DNA from: Litomosoides sigmodontis
Taxonomy: Eukaryota; Nematoda; Chromadorea; Rhabditida; Onchocercidae
Assembly: GCA_963070105.1 (NCBI GenBank)
Contig: OY718803.1
Location: 6,677,823 to 6,741,822 of the forward strand
Length of the DNA stretch: 64,000 nucleotides
Reading direction: 5' to 3'
How positions within the stretch are numbered: position 1 is the stretch's first letter; the number at the start of each line of letters is the position of its first letter. Made by a program: the position numbers and the translations under genes. This document shows, one piece after another, positions 1 through 11,800 of the stretch. The notes beneath the pieces are model-generated. The model searched no databases. It saw only the letters and a list, made by a program, of their open reading frames with translations, and was not told the origin of the DNA.

Positions 1-487
1 GAAAAGACTAAAAGTTTAAAGCTATTACCAAGGTATATTTCATTGGAGCATAATTTAATGGGAATTTAAGAGTTCGAAAAATCGAATCGAAACAGTTTAC
101 GAGAGGGCCAAGCTTTCATACATTACCAATGATAAATGCTTGCTATTAACCTGTTGGGAAGGTCGACTGTAACAGTGATAATTGCAGTGGGAAGGGAATC
201 TGCCAGTGTTTTATGCTTCTTCTTTCAATTCGTTTGTTTAATAACACATCGCGGATTCCCAGTTATTGAGTGATTGGCTGCTTGGTTGGTTAGTTGATTT
301 CCCCGCACATTCGTTTCAACTCTTTTCGTTCAACAAAATTTGTCGCGAACACTGCGCTCACACTCTATCATTGTGGACGTTAGAACGGCGCTCCAATTCA
401 TTTTACAGTTTAGAACATCAGGCCCCATTTCGAAATTACTTTCAAATTGGCACTTGATCGTCGCAGTGGGAACTGTATTGTGTGTAT

Positions 488-559
<72 letters not shown>

Positions 560-1630
560 TCTGCACTCTACCTCTTGTAAATGACAAATTTGCCAAAGTC
601 AAACGAAATCTTTTTCATCCGGTCAGTTACTTTTGTATTTTACACTCCTAGATTATCTTTGTTTCCATGAAAGGTTATGTGGATCGATATGTTTGTTGAA
701 ATTTTCTCAATGTGTTTAAACATCAATTACAAATTCCTACCTTCTGCAAATCACTATGACCTTACTTATTCATAACCTCATATTAGTTAAAGTTTCCACT
801 TGTAAAGTGTGTATGGTTTCAAGTTTTAAGCGTGTAGTAGTCGCGGAATAACGAATCAGTTTGTGGTAGCAAGCTGCCATCTTTTTTTTTTGACACCGCA
901 ATCCTAACTCCGACTTTAGTCTCAACTTTTAATCGACGTTAGTTGGAACAAAAAGTAATTATGAAGCTTCAACAAGCATTTTGGGTTTTAGACGCACTGT
1001 TTGCACTATGGTATTGGTGATGTGTTTTACGGTGAATGGTTTCCAATTGTTGAGTTTTAATGTTGGAGTTGGTTGTGAATTGTGAGGGTTGCGGTGGGGA
1101 ACTTGGGACATTCGGCTGTGCAGAATGAAGTGTGCTTCATCTTTCTACGCTATTCGCTTTTTCCTTGTCTTCTTTGAATGATTTCAATCGCGTTCGTAAA
1201 TAGATTGTCATTAGGTGCAAATAAAAGACAAGACTATGGTGTGAGCCGTAACAATGCTTTTATAGATAGCCGGCAATTCCACTTGCCAGTAATCTTGCAT
1301 TCAAGTTAAACCAAAAACAGTTGAATTGATTTACTGAGGTGGGACTATGATTAGGAGTTAAGAGGGTAGAGTTTTTTGCAGATACGTGTTAATGCGAAAT
1401 TTTTCTTTCAGACTTCATTTCATGCCATTTTAGGAGGGAAAGGAATATTGATTTGATGTCCATAAATTTGACTTGAATATAAGCATAGTACTTGTTGTAA
1501 GGATTTCGTGTACTCTCTCTGGTTACTGCTTGTCTTTCCTTCACCTTATTGTTTTAATTTATAGTTTACGCTGATTTTCGCGCTTTCATTAACTTATCTT
1601 CAATTTTTTAGCTATCTTTAGCCGTCGAAA
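1..1630. other. 5' flank of the SAFB-like gene, no gene seen
   Basis: No open frame here looks coding. The stretch holds a long TG dinucleotide run at 491-556 and then AT-rich sequence up to the first exon of the SAFB-like gene. T-rich acceptor-like sequences end at 1611 and 1621, just before the start codon at 1631, and could serve as spliced-leader acceptors. Confidence 0.6.
491..556. repeat. (TG)33 microsatellite
   Basis: An uninterrupted run of 33 TG units, preceded by an imperfect TGTGTATGAG. The apparent histidine/threonine open frame on the minus strand is only a translation of the repeat. It lies about 1.1 kb upstream of the SAFB-like start codon. Confidence 0.98.
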
Positions 1631-4600
1631 ATGGCAACTACACCATTTACAACATCACAAGGCAAAATGATGACCCTCAGTGAACTTCGTGTTTTCGAGC
1701 TTAAGCAAGAATTAGAAAAGCGTGGACTGGACAAGAGTGGAATTAAGCTAGCATTAGTGGAACGCTTAGAAGAGGTTTGACTTTTGCATTTGTAGAAAAG
1801 GAAAAATTATTTGTTGTCAACACTTTTTGAATTGAAATAAACGATATTTGAAATCATGAATAGAATTAACCCAGATCATTTTTGTGCATACGTATGGGTT
1901 AAAATAACTTGGTGGTTGACATTGTGAATTTTTTGAAAGGCTAATATAGAGCCACTACCATACAGAAACAAAGATGCTCCATCACATACAAGATAATCCT
2001 TATATATGTTAGATATTACGCACAGAATATTGAGTCTTAGGTACGAAATTTCTCTGCTTACAAGGTTGAGATTTTTTCTCGTTTTTAAGAAAAAGAGATG
2101 AAATGTGGATTTGACTTGATAGATTACAAATCAGATAGCTAGATATAGCATAGTTTCGGAATATAGCTTGGTTTGTCGACATACATAAATTGGCAGTGGA
2201 TTGAAAACAAACTTCCAAAACATGCTATGACTATAATGCACCATCCCTTTGGATAAATTAAATTCAGTAAATTTTGTTTCCAGGCTCTCCGAGAGGAAGG
2301 GCACGATCCAAAGGTTTACAAGTTTACGGTTCATGACTATGGCAAATTTCCAGCTACACCGTCGAAAACTTCTATCGAGACAGCGAGAGAAAGTCAGTTC
2401 AGCTCCAATAGTCACGAAAGTTAGAACCTTTTCCTTCTTTTATATCTATGGTGAATTTTCTCTTTTAATTGTCTTCATTATTCTATAATTAAAGTTTCCA
2501 ACGGTCGTCATGAAAACGAGCAGTCGGGAATGAAAAAGGAAGGTCAAAGTGAACCAGATATTGCCATAGGTATAGTTATCGAATCTGAAGACAGTGATGG
2601 GGCGGTTGAAAAAACCGATCAGTTAACAACAGCCAAAGAATTATCCGAAGAAGTGATGGAGGATAAGAAAGTGAAACACAATCAAATAGAAGGAGTCTCA
2701 GTTTTGAAACAAGGTTTTATTGTGTTCAAATTTCTGGTTGTTCATCATTGTTTATATTTTTATTTTTAGTGCTTTCGGTGCATTCTATTGCAAATGAAAT
2801 TATTGACACCTCCATTGTTAAAGAAATAGTAGAAAAAAAAATAGTGACGTTGTAAAATACATGTTAGCCATGCTTGCTGAGAGAGTAAATTTTAGACGAT
2901 CGCAGTAGAACTGAACTTATCGAAGAACAAATGGTAGTAAATGAAATTATTGACACCTCCATTGTTAAAGAAATAGTAGAAACCAAAGAAGCTGAAGAAG
3001 AGGAAACAGTTAAAGAAATTGCAGATGAAGTTAACTATGAAGATGAAGAAATGCCGGATACTACTAGGGTATATTGTTCTTGTTTGTTAGCACCGATAAT
3101 TTTTCTGCATAGCTTTTGTTCTTCTATTCAGTAACGTTTCAGAACTTATATGACAGAAAAAATCGCTTTAATTTTATCGAAAAGATTTTGAAAAGAAACT
3201 TGTAGATCAATGAGGAAGACGGTGAAACAGAGGAATGCAAAGAAATTGGAAACAAAGTGGCAGAAAAAGGAGATGACAATAAAACAGCTGGGAAAACAGA
3301 AGTGAAAACTTCTAAAGAGGGTGATAATTTATTTACCTCGACTGTCGAAACCGTAGCATCAACACCACCGGAACGCATCGATAGTGCTGCACATGCAGCA
3401 ACATCCATGCTTAAAAAGTCGGATAATTCTTTGTGGATAAAAGGGATCAGCCCGAACACAAAAGCTGCTGATTTAAAGGTTATTCTGAGACTTTTTAAGG
3501 TTTTCCTTTCTGAAAAACTTTCTTGAAGAAGACAGATCAACTTATCTATACTTTTTGTCTATATTTTTAAATGTTTTAGGCTTTGTTTTCTAAGTATGGC
3601 CGAGTACTAACCGCTAAAATTTTCACAAGACGACAGCAGCCATCGAATGCATGTTTTGGATTTGTCACTATGGTTGACTCAGCTGCAGCTGACCTCTGTA
3701 TTCAAAAACTCCATAAAACAAACATCAAAGGACGACCGATTACTGTGGAACGAGTATGTTTTGCTTAAATTCTGCATCATGTAAGTGGGTAAATAACTAT
3801 TTCAGATTCATATGCAAATGTTCTGGTTTGTCTTAGGATCTGGAGCTGAAGTCATTTTTGTTATCGAATTTCACTGTGCTGCTGCACTTCGCCTCAGATG
3901 TCTTTGACTCGAATTCAAAACTAACTATTATCTTTGGATCACATTTGTAAAATTTGGATCAGTGCGTGCTTATATAGTCTGTTACGAACAACCTCAAGAA
4001 ATCACTCTTTTGCTCTCCGTCCTGATTTTTAGTAGAAAGTGACTATTCGTGATCAAAAATCTTACAGTAGCGTTGTCTTCATGTAACTTCAAGTGTCACA
4101 GTATCGGTTGGAACGCTACAGTTGGTAATTCACGAGGGCAGAATGCATCATCAAAGCCCAGATGGTACAAAATTTTACAAATTTAGGCGGACCGTTGCAA
4201 CATGCCCATTGTTAAATCGGTACCCAAGAAACCGACATGTAACACGACAGGTGGTGACGTGAAAAGTGCGAAGTCCATTACCACTTTCGATACTTGTTCG
4301 AAAAGCGGAGAAGAGAAATTATCAGCCTCTAGGGCAGAAAAGTCGAAGAAAGATATGCCTAACATTGACAAATCGAAAATTAGCACATCGAGTGGCAATG
4401 GCAATAAGGAAATCAGTACTACGAGAAGTGAGAAGCAGAAAACGGTGAAGGCAATGTCGGAAACGAAAAAATCACCGGTTAAAGCGCCGTCTGCGAGCAC
4501 AACACGTAACATTTACAGAATTTTGTATGTATGAAAGCTGAACCAACCGGAAAGATGAGGTTCTTACGCAGACGGTCATTTTGAAACCAAATTCGGTTGA

Positions 4601-7428
4601 GGTTCCTGGAATTGTCAGTCAAACTTTGTTTATTCTGGAGTGTAAAAAACTTCTGAAGTTTTGAAGCTGTCATTACTGAGAGGGGTTGCCTGGTATGTGC
4701 TTGGGCGTTGATCTTTCTTATCATCTTATCATGCCTTCCAAACAGTCGACTGGTCTTTTGCAACAGATGGAGGTTATGATCCCCTGGTTTAGATTGAAGA
4801 AAACTCGTTACCGAAAAAGTGCGGATGAAACATTCATGAAGTTTTTCCTGACCAAAATGTTTCTTTGGAAAACTCATGAGAATTGTATTTCCGGGATAAG
4901 AGGGTCTCAGAAAATTACGATTCTATAACTGCGAATACATGTCGAGGGAATTTCTCTGCGCTGCCATAAATTCAGCCTAAGAGGCGAAATGAGAAGTAGG
5001 GCACTTGCTTATACTGTTTCAGACTCAAGGTTTTCTACGCTTAGCAGCAGTAAACGTTCGACGATCGCGCGTCTACCACCACGGTTTCGAGCCAGTAGAA
5101 GAATTGATCGAGCAGATCGTGTTTCTTCCACATTACGGCGCTCGTATGTAATTCGTAAACCTAGTTATTCGTCAGCTGCTTCAAGAAGGACTTTAGGAAG
5201 TCGACCATTTTCTAGTCGTCTTGGTCGTGGTAGTATGTTACGCGGGATGGCCCACCGTGAGGTTTCCTCGCGTCGTGTTGAGCCCCCTACTTCATGGGAA
5301 AAGCGTGAAATGATGGAAATGTTGCGTAAGAAGGAAGAGGAGCATCGACTTAAGGAGCAGGAATTGAGACTTCAACGTGAACGTGAGCGTTTGAAGTTCG
5401 AACGTGAGAGGTTTGAACGAGAACGTCTAGAATTGCAACAATTACGCCAAATCGCTGCTCTCACTACACCGGTACAAATGATGTCTGCTCCTGGAGCGCC
5501 TCCACCACGTCGTTCGCATGAATATGGTGATCTGGATTCATCCAGGTACAAATCAGAAAAGGAATTGAAGTACGTTTTGATTTGGTGCGAATTTACTTTC
5601 AACTATATGTTTAGTCCTTTTGTGATGAATTCCGAGATTTGGAAAGTCAAAATAAAAGAAGTTCAACTATTTGGGAGAACATAACTTTGAGGGAATTGTT
5701 ATTCCTTTGATTGATGATGTTGACACTATTTAGAACAAAAACAACGCAATGATAATGTTTTTTTGCGAATTACAAGCAACTGCTTCTAATATTATTTAAA
5801 GGCGGAGCGAATATTCAAGACGGTCAGGGGAACGATCATCGTCGCATCGTGGCGTGACTTCTACTCGTAGCTCCTTACCAGATCGACGAGAAACACACAG
5901 TTCATCGCGTCATGTAAGCAGCACACATTCTTCACGTGGTGCTGGCGAACGAAATCGTGAACGCACTCGTGATCGAAGCCGACACAGTATGTGTTTTTTT
6001 TTTTGCTTTACTCGTTTTTTGCTTTTTAGCAATTTTTTGTTGAAGCAATTTATATCTGGTTAAATTGTTCTTTTTTTACTGTGATTTCGATATGATTTTT
6101 ACTGCTTCTTTATTTTAGTCGGCTGCATAAAGCCCATCTAGCTTTTCGTAATGCAATAAATCTCAGGTACTCGCGACTATAGTTCATCGAACATTGTTCG
6201 TGAAAGTGTATCCAGTTATGGTCGTGAAAGTCATTCATATTCACGTAGTAGTGATCCCACAATTTCCAGTAGTTACGGTACTTTTTTATATAATTTATTT
6301 GTTCCAAATTTTTTAAAAGATAATTTTAGCCGGCCAGATGTTATATTGATGGTTTCGGCATTATAAAAAATAAGATTATTTTAGGGCGTGACCCATATCG
6401 ACCCGATTCTACGACTTACAATGGCCATCGTTCTGGTGACACTGGTTATGGGAGCCGAGATCTGGGAACATACAGCTCATCTAGCACTTACTCCCGTGAT
6501 GTAGCACCATCCTACAGTAAAGATTCTGGTTTGTTTTTCATTTCTATTGCAGAAAAAGAAAACCTTCATTAAGTGCTTTAAATTTTGCTCCTGCAGTTGA
6601 ATACATAATTGCATGGTGTTTTAAACCAAACAAACTTCAGGAAACTGTGACTTTCATAAAGTTCATAAAAATACGGTTAAAAGTAGGTATTATAAATTGC
6701 ACAAACAAAAATTGATTCACAAAATCCTTCTGTAATTTTTCATTCTGAATCGATATGTGTCGATTTTAGTCGGAAAAATAAGATAAAGTTTACTCCCCTG
6801 TGGTTTAATGTAAGTATTTCATTTCGATCTGAAATATGAAGCTATGGTACAACATAAAAATGTTGTTTATTTACCCCATCTTGATGGCAGCAGAAAGTTG
6901 TGAAGGTCATCCCTCGTTCTTCATAGTTTAGAATATTTTTTGAATGGTGTCAGAGAGTAGAGTATCCGATTCATGTATCAAAAATCTTGGTATACTTAAA
7001 AAAGTTTTTATTTTTTGTAGGTTACGGCTCTAGTTCGCGTTCTTTGGGAGGTGCATCTTGGTCAGTTGGAGGTTCATCTTCGACTTACGTAGGATCATCA
7101 CGTGATTACGACGGTGATGCGTGGATTTCGGGTGTGTCTGCATCTCAGAGCCACGGAAGTCATAGTTTGGGAAGTAGTAATTGGTCGTCATCAAGAGGTT
7201 GAACCTTTTTTATTCAGGAAATTATCCTTGGTTGTGGGAGAAAACAATTTTTATGATTTCATTTCTGTACTACATGTTATTCTCTATTTTAATGTTACTT
7301 TAATAATCCATTTCATCACAGATGATCACTGGTCAGGTGGCGGTATAGCTGATACTCATGGACATGTTTCAACTTACCATAAGTATGACAAATACGATTC
7401 GTACGACAAATACAACCGACGTTATTGA
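1631..7428 (+). CDS. SAFB-like protein (SAP domain, RRM, R/E-rich helix, S/Y/G tail)
   Basis: Likely a scaffold attachment factor B family protein, a nuclear RNA- and DNA-binding protein acting in chromatin and RNA processing. Thirteen exons join in frame to about 924 residues: 1631-1774, 2284-2419, 2495-2713, 2896-3068, 3206-3478, 3580-3753, 4187-4524, 4976-5569, 5802-5986, 6167-6277, 6385-6528, 7021-7197, 7322-7428. Exon 1 encodes an SAP motif (residues about 14-48). An acidic linker follows, then one RRM (about 299-373) with RNP2-like LWIKGI and RNP1-like ACFGFVTM. After a K/S-rich stretch come a long Arg/Glu helix (about 585-640) and a Ser/Tyr/Gly/Arg tail ending YDKYNRRY. This order is the SAFB architecture. 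The junction 4524/4976 was chosen on phase and is less certain than the rest. The acidic linker contains a duplicated exon, listed separately. A possible ATTAAA polyA signal is at 7545-7550. Confidence 0.88.
2770..2851 (+). other. Candidate alternative cassette exon of the SAFB-like gene
   Basis: This piece lies inside the intron between exons 2495-2713 and 2896-3068. It has a good acceptor (TATTTTTAG) and a usable donor (GTAAAA). Joined after 2713 it stays open for its whole length and leaves phase 2, which fits an acceptor at 2906 (CGCAG) instead of 2896. Both the short form (2713 to 2896) and the long form (2713, 2770-2851, 2906) therefore keep the reading frame. It encodes a copy of the NEIIDTSIVKEIVE motif found in the next exon. 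Confidence 0.55.
2792..2835 (+). repeat. Direct repeat, copy 1 (44 bp, exact)
   Basis: Forty-four bases are identical to 2939-2982, exactly 147 bp (49 codons) away. The copy lies in the candidate cassette exon and is read in the same coding frame. Confidence 0.95.
2939..2982 (+). repeat. Direct repeat, copy 2 (44 bp, exact)
   Basis: Second copy of the 44-bp direct repeat, inside the constitutive exon 2896-3068 of the SAFB-like gene. The sequences diverge immediately outside the repeated block. Confidence 0.95.
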
Positions 7429-8816
7429 CTTATGTATTTAGCTGCATGATTTTATTTCTATTATGTTGTGAAGACGAGGAGCTCTGTGTTTTTATTGTAT
7501 ATGTTTCCTTAATTTGATCGCCTTAATAATTACAAAGTTTTGGAATTAAACAAAAAACAAATTAGAAATCTGGAATATCAGTAATCTATGGAAATTACTT
7601 CCATTTTTGTATTCGTTTAGTTTCCACGACACATTTTCTCTACCAACAATGCTAAAGCGGTTAAACAGATTTAAAATGTACGAGAAAAGGGCACATGCTG
7701 CATTAAACTCTCATACTCCTCATTGTAAACGACTCAAAAATGGTGGAGAGAATTCAAAATGTTCCGATCTTGATTTAAGAGGATTTTTGATTAGTTGCCG
7801 AACAGTAGCTCACACACAACAGGAGTGGTAGCCCTTACGTAATTTTTTCTTGCCTGTGTGCAAATGCGGAGGAATAACTATTGCACATATTATACGAATT
7901 TATTCGAATCCATCATTGGTTTAATGCTACCTTTGTAATGAGGTTTAGCACTTTGGACGGATAGTTGCTCTCAATATGCGATTGGTAATCGGGGATAAAA
8001 GTGGTATGTGAAGTGGGATACGTCGATGAGCACTCCATGTTACAGTGAGCTGTTTGCTACCTGCCGTCCACGAATTTCATTTTGCCACAAGGAGTTTTTC
8101 TCTTTTTTCAAATCAAATGTCAAGCAAAAAGAAAGAATTGTTTAGAAACCTCCAGTTCTCTACCAGTTCTGGGTCATACCTATTGTGGCTTTTTTATATT
8201 TGATTTATTTTTTGAAATAAACTGGGATTTTTTCTTTTAAAGGATTGTACACTTTGCCATTCATAATGTCTGATTGAGGAGATGGAGCTGAGGAGACTTC
8301 GCCAGTTTTTGAGGTGGTAATTGATGCCGAGAAATTAAGCATCAGATAATTTTATACGTTATGATATAGGAATTGCTGATGGCAATTAATTTATCAATGA
8401 CGTCAAGGATTCATGCTGCCATTCTATAAACAACTAGAATAACATGACTACATATGGCATTTATTGAATGAAATACATAAAAGGACGGGATGTAATTGCA
8501 AATGAATGTACAAATGATATATGTATAAGTCATCAGATGCATAAGGAGTAATGGCATTCCTATTTAACACAAATAATACCCATCACTCGCTCACTCGTTT
8601 TGCTTTACCACCTTCACGCTCACTTTGGAGATGCAGATTTGAATGTCGAAATACATTTTCGGAAGAAGGCATACTGTGTCAAATAGAACTGTTGAGACCA
8701 CCGAGAGTGGAGTTGCACACGCAAGCACGCATTCGTGTTCGCTCAAAGCAAATTTGAGGAGAACGTTCGCATATGCTATTAATCGGAAAAACAGAGCGAG
8801 CAGCAAGCGAACACGA
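7429..8816. other. Convergent 3' intergenic region, no gene seen
   Basis: This is the interval between the 3' ends of the SAFB-like gene (+) and the UNC-14-like gene (-). It is AT-rich. A 60-residue basic open frame at about 7649-7831 (+) has no recognisable motif or splice context and is not called as a gene. An AATAAA at 8216-8221 could be an alternative plus-strand polyA signal. Confidence 0.5.
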
Positions 8817-11800
8817 CTAGAAACCGTTAACAGTGAGATTAGAAGTTGGTACTAAACCTTGCGAGACGCGATCATGGCGCGGATACAAACGACAACACCG
8901 GGCCAACTGACCTCTCGTTGTTAAAATTCGTAATCGTTCACCTCGTGACACTTCGAGCATGCCGGGCTCACTGAAGTCATCAATAGCTAACGCTAAGCAG
9001 GAACCTGGATCAATGGAGCCACGTGAATGCAACTGATGAGATGTACCAGTTGAAGTCACTTTGCATTCGCCTAATGATGATCGTGATGAACGATTGGAAC
9101 AGGCTTCAACGCTTGACTTTGTTCGCATCGCACGCTGACTAAGTAGTGGAATTCGACTTCGCTTCAGTAGCTGCGTATTGTTCGAAGCTGATTTAATGCG
9201 GTGGCTCTCATCGTAAGTGCAGTTTGGTTTTTGATTTGATAAACGAGATGGCATTGAGGAGCTTTTCGGCACTCGCGAATCACTGGCAAGACGAGTAGCC
9301 TCCAATAGCATCGTGTTAGGCCATTCCTGAGATGAAACGCTGCTCGAGGATCGATGCCCAAGTAGTGTGATCAACTCCAAATTCTCTAACAGTCGCCATA
9401 ACAGGCTTCGATATGCAGTACTTGCCCGTCGCATGAAAGCATCATCGTAGTAAATTTTCGCCAAAGCATTTTCTTTTAGCATCACATAACACATCCAGCG
9501 ATCAATAGATCCTAATCTGAAGTAGATATCTCAAAGTGAACACGTCCTAGAATTCACAAAACTCTTTAAAAAAACGAGGTTACTTTCGGAGATCTAAACC
9601 TTCTCGCATTCGATAAAATTAAACAGTTCTTTCTCAGGGTCACATCAGTTAAGATACCGTAGGGTTATGAAAAAATCTCTAAACTTTCACGAAAGATTTG
9701 ACTCCTATCAAAGACAAACTTGATTTACTTTATTAATTCATTTAAGAACACTTCAACACGAGAATTTAAAGACTTCTCGCTTTTATCCAATTCATTAACC
9801 AACGAATACACATTGTTCGTTGCTGGACCTGAAACGACTATATCTAATAACTCTTCAAATATTCCTTTTTGAAATTTAAAATCAACATTTTCTAGAGCTC
9901 TACACTTGAAACTTCTGCCCATTTAAATGAATACCAGGTGCAGTAACAGTAATGATCATATTCCAAGCATGTTTAATTTTGAGTCCATCAGAAAGCAACA
10001 TCTCGAGTGTGGAACAGAGATTTGCTGATGAACCTCCTCGTGCCACTTCTGCTACTCCTTCGATGACCTAAATACCGAAATTTCACAGAAAAAAATAGAG
10101 TATGGAAAATAATCTGGAACTTCATCAGAGGAGTAATTTCAGAAATTTCTACCTGCTGCATCAAATAGCAAAAAACAGGACACCGGAAATCTTAAATCAA
10201 ATGATGAAACAAATTCTCATCAATATAACCTTTTCGACCAGCTTTCTCTTCTCATTGTAAATCGGTAGACCAACAATGCTTAATTCTTGTGCTCGCAATC
10301 TCACTTGAGCAAACGAAGTAAACTGATTTTGGGCCGAAGCATTTCGATCAACAATCTGTAAATCGGGATTGCTGATTGATACCGACCTTCGCATAGTTAT
10401 GCAGAAATAACTACAATCGTTTCCAGCGATATGCGTAAATGAAATTAGGCTAAAATTCTTAGAACAAGGTTTCCACTGCACTCCAATCAAGATGGTTCTT
10501 CCTGATAAGAACTTTACAAATCAGATAAGATACAATCGTAATGGAGTTCGATGCTTTCGTAGTAACATTTCATTGGACTTAAAACAACTAATAATGAGTA
10601 AAGACGACATGAACCGCCTGTAACTTTAATATGACCCATTGCAAAGATGATTACCTCACTCGAGACACAGTCACAAAGAACATATCGCGTTCTAGCAGGA
10701 TAAGCCCAAACAGGCGGCTGGAGCCTTTTTCTAACATTGAAACATGTTCGACATGCTTCATTCCTACGTGGTACTATCCGCTCAATATTATTTGATCCCG
10801 TTAATAACTGACTATTTGCTTTGAAAAATGAACAAGCCTCGGCAACATGTCTGAAAAAAGAATGGTCTGAAATTTATGTTTTGAAATGATATGAAAAGAT
10901 CCGCAAATTCATGATCTTCCAAAATCGTATCAGAAAACATTAACCTTATCTTGTCATGAGCAAGCAATACACATATAGAAAAAATGACCTCTCTCGTCTC
11001 TGTTTTTTTCCCTCTTCACTACAAATGTTCGTGAGACTTACTTAGGTAAAAGGAGAGCTAATGATGGCCAATCTTCAATATGTGATGGACCACTACTTGC
11101 TGTAGCACTGCTACCGAGTCCAGAATCGGGACCTCGTTTCTCCAGAACGTTAAGCAGCGAGAAATCAAATTTTTCATCATCTAACACTCCTTCCTTCAAT
11201 TTGTCCACGATTTCACTCACTGACGTGGACGATTGACATAAACTTGGCATCTGTAAATTTTTTTCCCATCATTTCAATCTACCGGTAAAATCCTACATTA
11301 TGAAACCGCCTATTAACAGCTTAAACTTAAACTAAGCAAGTGAAAAAAATATCCACCTAGTACTCCCCATAAATTTCCATGTAAGGTTCTGTCAAAAGGA
11401 AAAAGTATCGTTTAAGTTCAGCGAAACAAAAGAAAACTTAGAAGAAGGAAGCAATGAAATAAGTTTCCGCCATTCACTGTAATGTGAGTGTGTCAACGTA
11501 CGTAGTGTTTTAAGTGTTTGCAAACCATATGTTTCTGAACTAATCAAAGAACGCTGATATAAATGATGCTGCATTATGAGAGTTTTTACAATTAGAAAAA
11601 AACAGTTAAAATGACCAATTTAAAAATTTCGTACGATTTTCCCAAAAAATGAATCATTTATCCTCTACTTGATAATTTATGTCAAATAATGATGGGACGT
11701 ATAACTTTTTCATAGCTCCTTTCAGCTATGGCCAGTAGAAATGAGGAGAATTACCCCGATCCTACACCGCTTGCCGGGTGTGCACCGAACATGAATCTTG

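Noticed and set aside
7607..7831. Open frame of about 60-74 codons downstream of the SAFB-like gene
   Set aside because: No recognisable motif, no splice or leader context, and no length beyond what chance allows in this base composition.
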